Assembly: GCA_963971535.1 (NCBI GenBank) | Contig: OZ020594.1 | Coordinates: forward strand, 117,649,127 to 117,713,126 | Direction of reading: 5' to 3' | Length of the DNA stretch: 64,000 nt | Source: Notolepis coatsorum | Lineage: Eukaryota; Chordata; Actinopteri; Aulopiformes; Paralepididae | Shown here: positions 48,061 through 58,887 of the stretch, piece after piece | Layout: every line of letters starts with the position of its first letter | Numbering within the stretch: the first letter of the stretch is position 1 | Notes under the pieces: generated by a model | Seen by the model: only the letters and a program-made list of their open reading frames with translations | Told to the model about the DNA's origin: nothing | Database searches by the model: none | Program-made: the position numbers and the translations under genes

Positions 48061-48480
48061 TTAATAAAGCAACCATAATTTCCATGTACCTGATTCCGTT
48101 TGCAACGAGGAATTGCTGGCTGCAGGTTGACTGTCTGTAGTGGAGGACGCAACGGGAGCAGGAGAGCGAAGCAACGAGTTAAACACAATGCACTCGTTAA
48201 TTACTATACCATGCCCGCGAAGATGTTTAGCCATGTTTGTCATGCATCCTCCTTTGTTGGAAATACGTTTGTCACAGGTGTTGCACTGTGCCAACCCGTC
48301 CTTTATTAACGTGAAATGAAACCAAGCTTTCGAACGGCGTTTCCTCTGTTCCATGTTTTGTTTTGCGACTACTCCAAGAGGATGTTCTTCTTCATTGGTG
48401 TTTTTTTTATTACTAGCGGAGCACGAGCGGAGCACGGGAGGAGTAATTACAACCCCCAGAAAACAAACTAGTGCGGGCAT
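48061..48480 (-). CDS. BED-type zinc finger exon of an hAT transposase
   Basis: 139-codon minus-strand frame. A BED finger starts at residue 50 (SKAWFHF) and has C66, C69, H86 and H90 (CNTCDKRIS, then MAKHLRGHG): the C-x2-C-x16-H-x3-H pattern of DNA-binding domains at the start of many hAT transposases (ZBED-like). M43 (MEQRKRRSKAW) is the more likely start. A donor-like CAG/GTACAT follows GGAATCAG near 48090, so this looks like a first coding exon. The downstream catalytic exon was not found, so the gene is broken. Confidence 0.75.
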   Translation of the reverse strand: MPALVCFLGVVITPPVLRSCSASNKKNTNEEEHPLGVVAKQNMEQRKRRSKAWFHFTLIKDGLAQCNTCDKRISNKGGCMTNMAKHLRGHGIVINECIVFNSLLRSPAPVASSTTDSQPAASNSSLQTESGTWKLWLLY

Positions 48481-48724
48481 TTAGGATGGAATCGAAATGC
48501 AAACATGTTACTTCCGGTTCCAGAACCGGAAGTTAGGACCCGGTTCTTTTTAGAACCGGTTCTCGGTGCCCAACCCTAATCAGTAGAGGGGGGAGCTAGT
48601 GTTGCTCTTTTAGAAAAATAATCCTTTCAGGGTTGCTTATTGAAATACTGTACACCTCCAGTACAGTAGTTTGCGTGTCAGGTAGACCATTGATTGACAG
48701 TCGATTCTGCCAATTACGACGTCA

Positions 48725-48820
48725 CACCGTTGCACTCTGGCCGTCCGGCGCTGCAGCTGGACCCTATTGCCACACCGCTTGCACTCTGGCCGTCCGGCGC
48801 TACAGCTGGACCCATTGCCC
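48725..48820. repeat. ~50-bp tandem duplication with GGCGCTGCAGCTGGACCC
   Basis: Two units each reading CACACCG, TTGCACTCTGGCCGTCC, then GGCGCT(G/A)CAGCTGGACCC. Part of the right side of the element at 44112-49398. Confidence 0.85.
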
Positions 48821-48917
48821 ACCTCTGCGGTTGATAACGCTAGCCAAGTTAGCTGTACACACATACACAGTGGGCCAGTTGTAGGGGTGTAACAATGCAT
48901 CGCAATGCATCGATCCT

Positions 48918-49105
48918 ACTTTGCAATATTTACAAAACATGACATTGTTTTCGAACTCTAGCCATGGGGAAATGTTTAGCCAATTCACGTTAAATTTGTA
49001 TGTCTTCCCTCCGGCTCCAGTGGGTGTAGCTTCGCTAGCTGCCTCGCCTGACTTCTCATTCTCTGGTATCTTTCGCGCAAAATAAAAATGAATGGGCTTC
49101 GACAT
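48918..49105 (-). pseudogene. TE-type zinc-finger protein start
   Basis: MSKPIHFYFARKIPENEK, then YKFNVNWLNISPWLEF and MFCKYCK. Aromatic residues before a CX2C resemble the N-terminal TTF-type finger of some hAT-derived proteins. Coding is cut at about 48918, where an unrelated fragment TAGGGGTGTAACAATGCATC (48881) begins. Probably the 5' coding remnant of the element at 44112-49398. Confidence 0.5.
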
Positions 49106-49398
49106 GGCTGTATTATTGTTTGACTCAGACAGTGACGCAGCCGCTGATCATTACTTTCGGTTTCCAGTCGCGTGACCACAGGAAACTACTGTGATTGGAA
49201 CGTTTATGCGGCTGTGAACTGTGGGACTTGTAGTTTTTTAACTATTCTCGCAGCGGAGAAAAAAAAGGACGAATGAGAGGCTGTACTCTGCACTCGCTGG
49301 CCCCACTCGCACGCCGTGCGAGTACTTGATTTTGCATGTTCGCACGCACATATTTTTAGGGGCATATGCGAGCAATATGGTCGCACTGTAGAGCCCTG

Positions 49399-49730
49399 TG
49401 TCCCCTCCGGTACTCGAGGAGGCAGCCGTCGCATCTTTTCACCTGCACAGCACGATCTCTCAGCGGCGAGGGTCTGCGTGGGAGGGACACGCCGCCCTCG
49501 TCGCTTCCTGATTTTACTGTGCAGGCGCACCAACCGACCTGTAGGAGTCGCTGTCCACAACGTCCGATCCCCACCCACCAGCTTCCCACTCCCTAATACT
49601 GCCAATTGTATTAGTATGAACAACCAGCCAAGCTGGTAGCAATGCCGAGAGCTGGGCTCGAACCCAGCATATCCTGCGTTGGTGGCGAACGCCTTGCCCA
49701 CTGCGCCACCTAGACACCCCCCTCATCACT
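49399..49730 (-). mobile_element. SINE head and body, right of the hAT insertion
   Basis: Minus strand: A-box-like GTGGCGCAGTGGGCAAGGCG (49690-49709) and B-box-like GGGTTCGAGCCC (49654-49665), then a body with GTCGGTTGGTGCGCCTG and GAGATCGTGCTGTGCAGG. It continues at 43985-44111 beyond the insertion. Confidence 0.75.
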
Positions 49731-49743
49731 ATATATAATATAT

Positions 49744-50468
49744 TAGAGCTGGGCCGTTAACGGCGTTAACGTGCTGCGTTAACGCTATACTAGTATCGCG
49801 CGATAATATAATTAACGCATTCATCTAATTTTTTTTTTTTTTTTTTTTTTTTTAACCTTTATTTACCCAGGGTAGGTTCGCTGAGCACAGATGCTCTTTT
49901 TCAGGAACGCCCTGCTTCACATTCATACAGTTCCATTCACACCTGGGAGCTGCCCAGTACAACCACAGTTGACACCATTGGCCACTGAGCAACTCCACTG
50001 GAGCAGTTGATTCAAGCCATGTCACATAGTTCAAGTTTGAAATGATTCTTTCTGTTTTGCTCCTGAGAGTGTGCTAGATACTGTAATGTACTGGTAATAT
50101 TATTTATTTGTGTTAACTTCTGAATAAAACAACTTATTAAACACAAGTACATCCTATTGAACATTATTTTGATATTTCATTACCAATTATCATAGCAAAA
50201 CAGCTTTTTCAAACAGTCTGTAATGCATTTTGGAAACGGGAGATGGGCTCATGGTGTAATGGGCCACCTGGCCTGAGAAACATAAGGAGGAAAGAAAAAG
50301 TAAGGACTTACTTCTGGTCATTATTTGGGTAGAACACGCATATTTTGAATGCCTTCGGCAGTTTTTTCTTTTCTTTTTTAGCCATTTTAATCTAGATTAA
50401 TCTAGATTAAATCCAGGATTGCAGATAGATTAATCTAGATTAAAAAAATTAATCTATGCCCACCTCTA
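49744..50468. mobile_element. hAT-like MITE
   Basis: 725 bp, ends TAGAGCTGGGCCGTTAACGG and (inverted) TAGAGGTGGGCATAGATT. Flanks TAATATAT and TAATATTA match at six of eight bases. GTTAACG and TTAATCTAGATTAA words near the ends. Confidence 0.75.
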
Positions 50469-51130
50469 TAATATTATATAATATTGGCCGATATGGCAGT
50501 TTTTTTACACATCGGTATCGGTCCGATATCAAGATTGGGCCGATAATCTTTATTTTTTTCTTTTGACATGTTTTGGCCTTAAATAGTTTCAAAAATATCA
50601 GTCATTTCTGAAAATAAGTTACAAAAGTAAAAAAAAAAAAAATGCGGGTTGGAAAATAGCTCTTCATTTGATTATCATTAAAGTGTTTTCTATACAGAGT
50701 TATACAACGGCATGCAAATTTCGCGATTCTGATTGGCTGAAACAGTCCATTTACACGTATGTATTGGGAACACTCCACGCTGCTGGTCCAAAGGACCCGC
50801 CCACAACCGAATCACATCACATCACTCCGCCGGATCACAAGATGGCGAACAATAATCTTTAACAAATGGATATTGATAGCGTCATAACGACTAAATATCA
50901 AGCGATTCTGTCACGGCGAATGTCTTAGTCTCTTACACAATGTTGGATTGTGTAATCTATGGGTCATGAATCATTGTGTAACAAAAGAAAAATCGCGGAT
51001 TGATTGATTGATTAATTTGCTATTTCTTTTTCAATTTATTTTTCCTTCCCTCTGACTGCAGCGCTGAGCGCTCACTCTCACACTGTCCGACGCTGGCTCT
51101 AGTCTCCACCCACCCCCACACACCCCCACC

Positions 51131-51132
<2 letters not shown>

Positions 51133-51171
<39 letters not shown>
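51133..51171. repeat. (CA)n microsatellite in copy A
   Basis: Located at the same point of the composite element as the repeats in copy B (57706-57747) and copy C (60276-60323). Confidence 0.9.
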
Positions 51172-51173
<2 letters not shown>

Positions 51174-51569
51174 ACACATTCACACACTCCTGTCTGTAAC
51201 AGCGGGGGAAAGTCAGACTGAGGCTATGGTTAGACTAGTGTATTCCTGGCGTTTTTTTATACGTTTTTGACGACGTTTGATGTCCTATCTACACAGAAAT
51301 GCGTTTTTTGGCGTTTTTTTGTGGATACGGCTGAAACGCAAAATTGTGTTTGCGTTTGGAGATACGCAAAAAAAACGCTTCGACAACAGCGTGTAGTCAG
51401 CACGGAGCAGTTGTTGCGAAAACGCCCATGCGCAGTAGATACCATCTGCGTGCCCTTCCGGTGACAACAGTGTGTGTGTTTGGGACAGAGGCAGAGCTCC
51501 GTGTCCCAAATAGCTTCAGCTACCATGTGTTGTCAAGTTATTGTTATAAGGACCCCAGTCCAAGCTACA

Positions 51570-51662
51570 ACAGTCTGCATTCCCTTAACAATTGTTTGTA
51601 TTGAGCCGTATTGTATTGTACCCATATGCAATATGTTAAATAAAGTTTACATCCATTCATTC
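51570..51662 (+). mobile_element. 5'-truncated LINE 3' end
   Basis: CTGCATTCCCTTAACAATTG to AATAAAGTTTACATCCATTC. Confidence 0.85.
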
Positions 51663-51944
51663 TGCTAGCATTACCGATTGCATGAGCAGCTGGCTAACGT
51701 GAGCTATCAGGATTCAGACCCTGTTAGCTCAGAGTTCCTCTTTCAACTTAACAAGCATTAAACAAAATGGCCCAGTCATCTATTCACCTTTGTTTAATAC
51801 ACACAGCGTTGTCTCTAATGTTATCTAACTACTGATAGCTCGCGATATCATCAGTTTTGATGCTGGCTAAGTAGCGTGAGCTAACGTTAGCTTCTAGCCA
51901 CAATGCTATATTGTTATAATGGCATACTCCATTGACGTTAGCAT

Positions 51945-53013
51945 TAGAGATGTTCCGATACCATTTTTTCTTTTCCGATCCGATTCCGATACCTAAGCTT
52001 TGGGTATCGGCCGATACCGATACTTATCCGATACCAGTGCATACATAAAAAAAAAAAAAAACGATATTATATAAATTTTTTATAAATATACATTTTTTTG
52101 AACAAATACTGTTTTATATATACTGTTTTTTAGTCATAACTAGAAAGTAATGGTATTTATTCAACAACAGGTGATTGTATAGATTTGTATTAGTATCATT
52201 AATCAATGAGTATGGGGCTTCAGCACTGCAGATATACCCTACTCCAATGATCCACACGGACATTATACGTTGCTGCACTCGCTACCCACTGGCTCTGCAG
52301 ATATACCCTACTCAGTCTGTCTACAAGGCTCCGTTCAGTAGCAGTCGGATCTGTTTTGATTTTTGCACAATAAATATTCAACATTCTCTTTTGAGACTCC
52401 GCCTCAGACTCTTATCATTTGGCACTAAAAGCTAAACATTGTCGCCGATATGGCTGTCCGCAACATGTCATTAATTGTGTACGCGACGTGCAATTGTGCA
52501 ATGACGACGTTACCGTTAGCTAGCATGAGCTACCGGTATATGGGAAGACCATAGAAGACTGTAACGTTACTGGTGACATTGTGATTTACCTTGGAATACT
52601 CCTTTGCCAACTTGCTGTACTTTGCTTGCAGGTCTGCAGCCATTATTGCTGGATTATATGAATAGCCCCAACTTTAGCCAACGTAATGTTAAAGCTAGCT
52701 TTCGGTTAGCCGTTCAATGCTAATAACACCAGCCACCAAGCGAACCCATGAGCTCGCCGTCAACACCGCTCTGTCGGGACGATGACATTTAAGAAAGTAT
52801 CTGCTGTTAAAATGACAAATGGCATTGACACTTTAATCGATTAAGCACACGTTTGTTTTATAATGCTTACTCAACAGACCACAGTGTTGTTGATAAATTA
52901 CGTCATATGGTATCGGAGCGCAGCATTAGAGGGTACTCGCCGATACCGATACCAGCATTTTAGCCAGTATCGGCGGCTTTTCCGATACCAGTATCGGTAT
53001 CGGAACAACTCTA
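51945..53013. mobile_element. hAT-like non-autonomous element, copy 2
   Basis: 1,069 bp, inverted relative of 18507-19561 (ends TAGAGATGTTCCGATACC and, inverted, TAGAGTTGTTCCGATACC). Perfect 8-bp TSD GTTAGCAT (51937-51944, 53014-53021). It carries AGCACTGCAGATATACCC (52222) and GGCTCTGCAGATATACCC (52291) at the positions equivalent to copy 1. Confidence 0.94.
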
Positions 53014-54386
53014 GTTAGCATGCAGCTAACAATGCTACCGATCGTTTTTTAGACTAAACTATCCGCTATTGGTGGTCACTTGTGTTGATGTTAGTTTTGT
53101 TTCATCAACAAATGACAGGCAGAACACACAGTGAATGTATCCGTTTTGTTTATTGCACTTTTATTAGGCTTTGCTGAAAAATTATTGCTGCATTGAGTAA
53201 ATAGGCAAGAAGATGGTGGCGCGGCATAGGCGCCTGCCTTATTGACATTTTCTTTGCTGGAGCTTCCACCAGGAAGTGTATTGGCACATTCGTTCTGATT
53301 GGTTGAAATTGCCTTCATGTTTGCCACCTACTGCCACCTACTGCTTTGGCAGTGTACTACAGTGTGCTCGGCTGACAAAAACGAAAAAAAAAACGAAAGT
53401 GTGACTCGAGGCGCATGACGTCGCGGCGATACGCGGCTATACGTATAAGAAAACAATACGAAATGATACGAAAGGTGTAACCGCAGCCTGAGAGAGGAGC
53501 AGCTGAGTGCTGCGCTGTTTTAAGTGAGCATGGTCTATTGAATTGATTGATTGGTTGATTGCTAATTTTATTACGGTACGCCTGGTTTCCAACTGGTTAA
53601 GTTTAGGCTAAAAAAATAAATAAAAAAATAGGGCGAACACTTTTTTTTCCTATAGGGCAAAGAAAACGTTTTAATTTGTTTTACCTACTTTCTATAGAAG
53701 CATCTAAGAATGAAGTTCTATAGAAAGTAGGTCTGCATCCCCTTAACAATTGTGTGTATTGAGCCGTACTGTATTGTACCCATTCTGCATCTGGTAATAC
53801 AATTTTCAATCAATCATTCCAATAACAACCACTAACTTCATAATTAAAAACTAAAGAAAAGTTGGATGTGTTAGTTGGTTGGATGTCTTAGTTGAAAGGC
53901 AGTTGGATGTGTTAGTTGGTTGGATGTCTTAGTTGAAAGACAGTTGGATGTGTTAGTTGGTTGGATGTCTTAGTTGAAAGGCAGTTGGATTCCAATAACA
54001 CACAGTTGGATGTGTTAGTTGGTTGGATGCACTTCCGAGCTGCTTCCACATGGAGGCAATTTCTCTTTTTTTGTTGTTGTGGGAACTACTTTTTCTGGCG
54101 GATGGTTTTTTCAATAAATCTTCGATTAATGTGTGTTTATTGTATAGCAATAAGGTTGAATGAATGTGGCAGTTGTATAAAAGCATTACACCACTTGCAG
54201 TCGTGATTTGTGAACAATAAACCATGCCTAGGGGGGTCTAACGACCACCCCTTATTGTTCACAAACCACTCCTGCGCGTGATGTAATGCTTAAATATCGC
54301 ATCGGTAAATATCGGTATCGGCCAGAACAGCAATATTAATATCGGTTATCGGTATCTGCCACAATTTTCACATCGGTGCATCACTA

Positions 54387-54489
54387 TATATATTTATATG
54401 AATAATTTTCGGCATTTGGTTTTCGGCCAACTGTTTCCTATTTTCGGTATTCGGTTTCGGCCAATAATTTCCCATTCGGTGCATCCCTA
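54387..54489. mobile_element. Right end of the GATGCACCGAAT-type hAT-like element
   Basis: Ends ATTCGGTGCATCCCTA (inverted TAGGGATGCACCGAAT), preceded by TTTCGGCCAATAATTTCCC. Pairs with 30103-30333. Confidence 0.6.
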
Positions 54490-54602
54490 GTGGCGTGTGT
54501 GTCCCCTGCTGTATTCTCCTAAAATCCACGATCAGCTCCTTGGTTTTTCCAATGTTCAGGAGTAGGCTGTTATCCCGGCACCAGCAGTAGCGTCGCGTGG
54601 GT
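54490..54602 (-). pseudogene. L2 fragment adjoining 28800-30102 in the reading frame
   Basis: Minus strand reads WCRDNSLLLNIGKTKELIVD then FRRIQQGTHTP. The fragment at 30102 continues with LWINGAIVDRV. Aligned to the long L2 (DFRRSGVKDYSPLSIDGAP), the two pieces join with neither gap nor surplus codons. Confidence 0.75.
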
Positions 54603-55652
54603 AAAAGAACAGAGGATGCCAAAAAAAATTATACATTTTCTTTTATTAATAATTTTTTTTTTTTTTCATATTTAAGCCAAATAAAATATTTCTCCCTCCC
54701 TCGCTCTCTCTCTCCCTCCTCTTTCTGAATATTACACACACACAACACAAATATATACACACACAGTGGTTGCCTGCAGGAGGTCTGGTTAGAGAGAGAG
54801 AGAGAGACACCCATCAAACACAAGCAGACCAGTACAGTATGACTCGGCGAGTATGATATGACACGGCAGAATATACAGTATGGCTCCCCACACACACAGC
54901 GGCATCACTTATGAAAAGTTATTAGGTACTCAGTCACCATTGTTGCAGCTGACGCGCCTTGGTTAGTAAAGCAACTCGTCGACAAAGTTCTCCAAGTCCT
55001 GTGGGTATTCTCCTAAACTTTTCTGCAGCTGAGCGAATTTCAGGTCTCCTCAATGAATTAATCCGAGAAAGGAATCAGAATTTTAATCAATCATACAATG
55101 CTGTTTGTTTAGACATTAAGACTCGCATAACGTTAGCTAGCTATCTCCGGGGTTCCCTCCAGCCTAAACGTTGTTTTGATTTGAACGTGGCCGCGAGGCG
55201 TGTATATTTTCCCCAACGCAGTTTCACTGAGGCGATGACGTCGTCACGTTTAGCTTTTAATGTGATTTTGATTGGTCAATCGGTGGAAACGTTCTGGACT
55301 GGCCCGCCTCCAGGGCGGCAAATTTGAAGGCGCTAGAGTGCTTCGCTGTCAGACGGACCCGTGTTAAGGTGTGGGAACCCCTTTATTAAGCTCGAATCTT
55401 ATTGGCTAATAATTGGTTCTGGACTCTACAACCATGAATCACATGGTGGACGCTTGAAAAAGACACCTCCCCCTCCCCTCCGTTCTCTATCCTGCCTGAG
55501 CTGCAGTGACTGAGCACAGAGTGACTGCCAGCCTGCCTCAGTGAGTCTGACACTGTTAGAGAGAGTGAGAAGGAGAAGAGGGAGAAAAAAAGAATAAAAA
55601 AATTATAACAGAGATGAAAAATAATGATTTTTTATTATTATTGTAAACTATA
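54603..55652. other. Unassigned sequence with simple repeats
   Basis: Poly-T (54648-54666), CT-, CA- and GA-rich stretches to 54810, then ordinary sequence with CpGs (54950-55400). A 122-codon open frame at 54959-55327 has no ATG, motif or splice support and was not called. Confidence 0.35.
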
Positions 55653-56601
55653 TTAACACTTTGATTGCCACTCACAAGTTTTCTCGGATTTATAATAGTT
55701 ACGTTGAAAGCCACTCACGAGATTTCTCTGAATTTTTTTTCTTTTTCTTTTTTTAGCGATCTGAAATCATAATTGCATCACGCGAGCCTACCCTAGTATA
55801 CCCAAGAGCCGCCGGCGTTCAGATGTGGAAAAAAGCGCCCCCTATCGTCTCCCAGATGACATCAGGGATTTTGGAATGGACTCAATGAAAATGGATGGGG
55901 GAAAAAATCCTGTACTCCACATTTTCCAGTCCACTGATCCAGCCGGGGTTACCACAGTTCATTATGGATCCTCTGAGCGCCGCGGATCATGAATTCTACT
56001 GTATACACGTTAGATCTATACACTTATCGATTTTTCCGAATGGTGATCAGGAATTGGAATATACCAGTTGGATACCATCTGATGTCAGGTAAGGAATCTA
56101 TGTTATCAGTGTTAGGATAATCAGACTCATTTTGATGAAGATATAAGCTGTTTTGTGAAATGTCCTCTATCGGTTTCACTGTAAAATCCATGAGGAAATG
56201 AACACGGCTATTATCAGCGCGCGGCTCGAATGGGCGTGCGTGTACGTATAATATTGATCATCTAGCGTTTATTTGAAAACGATTCATAAATAGGCCGACA
56301 AATATCAACGTTCTGGAATATTCCAGTAAAAGACGATTATCACAGAATGGCCCAGAATGGGCTGTTTTTTTACCTCAAAACGGGTGCTTTTCAAAATGCT
56401 CTCAAATGGAAATGAAGCGATAAAAAACCAATCTGCCTTGACAGCACTGACTGGAAAATGATTCTTTGATAAGCGACGGGCAGATTAGACACATAGCCAT
56501 AATTTAAAACATAGATTAGGCGATATTAACGTTAACATTAAAGTGGATGGTGGCATTCAAGCGCTAACTCTGGCGCCACCTGGTGGCACTGAAAGTGTTA
56601 A
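55653..56601. mobile_element. TTAA-flanked piggyBac-like element, copy 2
   Basis: TTAA at 55653-55656 and 56598-56601. Ends CACTTTGATTGCCAC and (inverted) CACTTTCAGTGCCACC. Same interior words as copy 1 (24711-27752) without its insertions. No transposase. Confidence 0.75.
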
Positions 56602-56904
56602 AAATATATATATATTATTATTATATATATATATATATTTTTTAATTAAAATGTTTTACTGTTCATATTTTAATGGGGAGGCCTGGCTTCCCTCTTTCAG
56701 TGCCTCTGTTTTCATAGGCAGTTAGCCTCTGGTATGCGTGCCATTAGTGTTAGCCACGCTTCTAGGCCTCTTTTCTTTTGGAAAGAATGATAAAAAAAAG
56801 ATATAATATTATTTTTATTTTTTTATTATTATATTCGACTAAGAGGTTGGCCAGTCGACTACGGCTCCTTTCGACCGATTAATCGACTAATAGGGGTCAG
56901 CCCT
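56602..56904. mobile_element. Relative of the MITE at 29054-29509, left end missing
   Basis: Ends GGGGTCAGCCCTA; shares AGGCAGTTAGCCTCTGG, GCGTGCCATTAGTGTTAGCC and AGGCCTCTTTTCTTTTG inverted with 29054-29509. Its left end is lost in an AT repeat next to the TTAA at 56598. Confidence 0.75.
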
Positions 56905-56911
56905 AATATAC

Positions 56912-57703
56912 TTAAGCATTACATCACGCGCAGGAGTGGTTTGTGAACAATAAACCATGTGCGCCTCGGGCCTAACGACCACCCCTAGGCATGGTTTATT
57001 GTTCACAAATCACGACTGCAAGTGGTGTAAAGCTTTTATACAACTGCCAGATTCATCCAACCTTATTGCTATACAATAAACACACATTAATCGAAGATTT
57101 ATTGAAAAAACCATCCGCCAGAAAAAGGAGTTCCCACAACTACAAAAAAGACAATTTGCCTCCATGTGGAAGCAGCTTGAAGTGCATCCAACCAACTAAC
57201 ACATCCAACTGTGTATTATTGGAATGATTGAGAGAAGTTGCCTCCATGTGGAAGCAGCTTGAAGTGCATCCAACCAACTAACACATCCAACTGCCTTTCA
57301 ACTAAGGCATCCAACCAACTAACACATCCAACTGTGTATTATTGGAATGATTGATTGAACATTTTATTACCAGATGCAGAATGGGTACAATACAGTACGG
57401 CTCAATACACACAATTGTTAAGGGGATGCAGACCTACTTTCTATAGAACTTCATTCTTAGATGCTTCTATAGAAAGTAGGTAAAACAAATTAAAACGTTT
57501 TCTTTGCCCTATAGGAAAAAAAAGTTTTCTTCGCCCTATTTTTTTATTTATTTTTTTAGCCTAAACTTAACCAGTTGGAAACCAGGCTTACAGTAATAAA
57601 ATTAGCAATCAACCAATCAATCAATTCAATAGACCATGCTCACTTAAAACAGCGCAGCACTCAGCTGCTCCTCTGTCTGACTTTCCCCCGCTGTTGCAGA
57701 CAG

Positions 57704-57764
<61 letters not shown>

Positions 57765-58156
57765 GGGGGGGGCGGTGGGGGGGGGGGGGGTGTGGCGGTG
57801 GGTGGAGACTAGAGCCATCGCTGAAGTCGGAGGCAAGGAAAAAGAAATTGAAAAAAAAATCGCAAATTAATCAATCTGCGATTTTTCTTTTGTTCTGTAT
57901 TGACTCATGAACCAACAATTACATCATCCAACATTGTTTAAAGGACTAACACATTCGCCGTGACAGAATCGCTTCATATTTAGTCGTTATGGCGCTATCA
58001 ACATATCCATTTTGTCATCTTGCTTTCTCCCGGAGTGATATGTGATTCGGTTGTGGGCGGGTCCTGAGCCCAGGACCGTGGATTGTTCCCAATAAAGACG
58101 TGTAAATGGACTGTTTCAGCCAATCGGAATCGAGAAATTTGCATGCCGTTGTATAA
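56912..58156 (-). mobile_element. Hairpin-ended composite element, copy B
   Basis: 1,245 bp, inverted relative to copies A and C. Inverted ends TTATACAACGGCATGC (58156) and ATGCTTAA (56912). Flanks ATATAC and AGTAATG show no duplication. Internal hairpin at 57432-57481, LINE tail at 57348-57431, microsatellite plus G run at 57706-57790. The first part of the terminal palindrome is diverged (ACCATGTGCGCCTCGGG). Confidence 0.8.
57706..57790. repeat. (TG)n followed by a long G-rich run
   Basis: About 42 bp of TG, then about 43 bp of nearly pure G. Part of composite copy B. Confidence 0.9.
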
Positions 58157-58186
58157 AGTAATGTAAACAACTATGCAAAATCCTGA

Positions 58187-58487
58187 TTAACTCATTGGAC
58201 GCCAGACCCGAGATTTTCTATCGTTATTTCTTTTATTTGCTATTTCCATTCATAATCCATCATACTCTCACTCATATTAACCACGGTATAAAACGGGAAT
58301 GTATGGATGAAAAAATTATTAATTGAATGATAGATACTTGATGTCAAATGGGCAATAGTTTTATATCCATTGCTATGATATAAAATATAGTTTGAGCCCT
58401 GCAAACACCGCCATGTATCTCTATTCTTTAAAGCGGTGGCCTTCTTACCACACGGTAAACAGCGACCTCTGGTGCTGATTGAGTTAA
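58187..58487. mobile_element. Short TTAA-flanked element
   Basis: TTAA at 58187-58190 and 58484-58487; ends CTCATTGGACGCC and (inverted) CTCAATCAGCACC. About 293 bp without coding capacity. Ends resemble the element at 62655-63987. Confidence 0.7.
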
Positions 58488-58819
58488 AAGAATAAAGAAC
58501 ACATCAAATAGGCTGTACAAAAATGCTTTGATAATTTGTTCATAACAATTACATAATTTTTTTTTTATAAATCTGTTTATTGATGTTAACAATTTATTTT
58601 ACTTACTTTATAAAACACCCATCCTTAAAAAAAATTCTATTATTTAACCTTTATTTAAAGTAGTTAGTTAACCTAGGTGGGGAAGAACCAGGAGATCACT
58701 GTACCTCACACAAGTTGGAGAACTCTCGCTCTCTCTCTCGCTCTCGCTCGCACACACAAGGGGAGCCGCATGTGATGTGGTGGAGGTGGGACCCTTACAA
58801 AAAACAAAAAATCCATCAA
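58488..58819. other. Unassigned sequence
   Basis: AT-rich, with a CTCTCTCG/CTCGC run at 58727-58750. Nothing recognised. Confidence 0.3.
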
Positions 58820-58887
58820 AATAAAGATATTCTGGAAAGAAGTGACCCAGCAATTATCAAATCTCTTAATTCTGAATATACCTGTAC

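Larger units (their letters stand above)
44521..48578 (-). mobile_element. hAT element with BED zinc-finger exon
   Basis: 4,058 bp. Ends TAGGGTTGGGTATCG and (inverted) TAGGGTTGGGCACCG. Perfect 8-bp TSD ATCAGTAG (44513-44520, 48579-48586). A BED zinc-finger frame lies at its right (5') end at 48061-48480. The catalytic part of a transposase was not found; the interior was invaded by a MITE (44932-45748) and a LINE tail (45949-46078). Confidence 0.93.
44112..49398 (-). mobile_element. hAT-like element with CAGGGCTCTAC ends
   Basis: Ends CAGGGCTCTACGCTAACC (44112) and (inverted) CAGGGCTCTACAGTGCG (49398). TGTCC on both sides (44107-44111, 49399-49403) is a likely 5-bp TSD. Left subterminal repeats of TTTAGGAGCAC (44168-44217). 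A minus-strand protein start lies at 48918-49105. It holds a complete hAT element at 44521-48578 and a 2x duplication at 48725-48820. Confidence 0.75.
51223..53487. mobile_element. DNA element with GCTATGGTTA ends, inserted in copy A
   Basis: Ends GCTATGGTTAGACT and (inverted) GCTGCGGTTACACC. CTGAG on each side (51218-51222, 53488-53492) is a likely 5-bp TSD; copy C has the unbroken AGACTGAGAGAG. It contains a LINE tail (51570-51662) and an hAT-like element (51945-53013). No transposase seen. Confidence 0.7.
50700..54293 (+). mobile_element. Hairpin-ended composite element, copy A
   Basis: Starts TTATACAACGGCATGC and ends GATGTAATGCTTAA. The intact MITE at 63450-63778 shows the empty site ACAGAG/ATATCG, so nothing was duplicated on insertion. 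It shares, in order with copies B and C: ATCACATCACATCACTCCGC, a CA-rich microsatellite, a perfect 17-bp-stem hairpin (53683-53732), a LINE 3' end (about 53730-53815), GTTGGATGTGTTAGTTGG repeats (53865-54030), GGCAGTTGTATAAAAGC and a terminal palindrome around GAACAATAAACCATGCC. It contains a 2.27-kb inserted DNA element (51223-53487). No coding frame. Confidence 0.8.
50469..54386. mobile_element. TAGTGATGCAC-family MITE split by the composite element
   Basis: Left piece 50469-50699 (TTGGCCGATATGGCAG, ATATCAGTCATTTCTG, CTCTTCATTTGATTATCATT) and right piece 54294-54386 (CATCGGTAAATATCGGTATC to CACATCGGTGCATCACTA) match, in order, the intact 329-bp copy at 63450-63778 read inverted. The composite element lies between them. 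Confidence 0.8.

Noticed and set aside
50700-54293. Canonical Helitron
   Set aside because: No TC start, no CTRR end and no insertion between A and T; only the terminal hairpin and lack of TSD agree, so the class was left open.
54490-54602. An independent short L2 insertion
   Set aside because: Possible, but its end matches codon for codon the start of the fragment at 30102 and both border the same hAT-like ends; reported instead as a split copy with moderate confidence.
54959-55327. 122-codon open frame
   Set aside because: Starts at TTG, has no recognised domain or splice sites; could be chance in a GC-balanced stretch.
57575-57910. Cysteine/valine and glycine-rich 111-codon frame
   Set aside because: Translation of the TG and G tracts in composite copy B.
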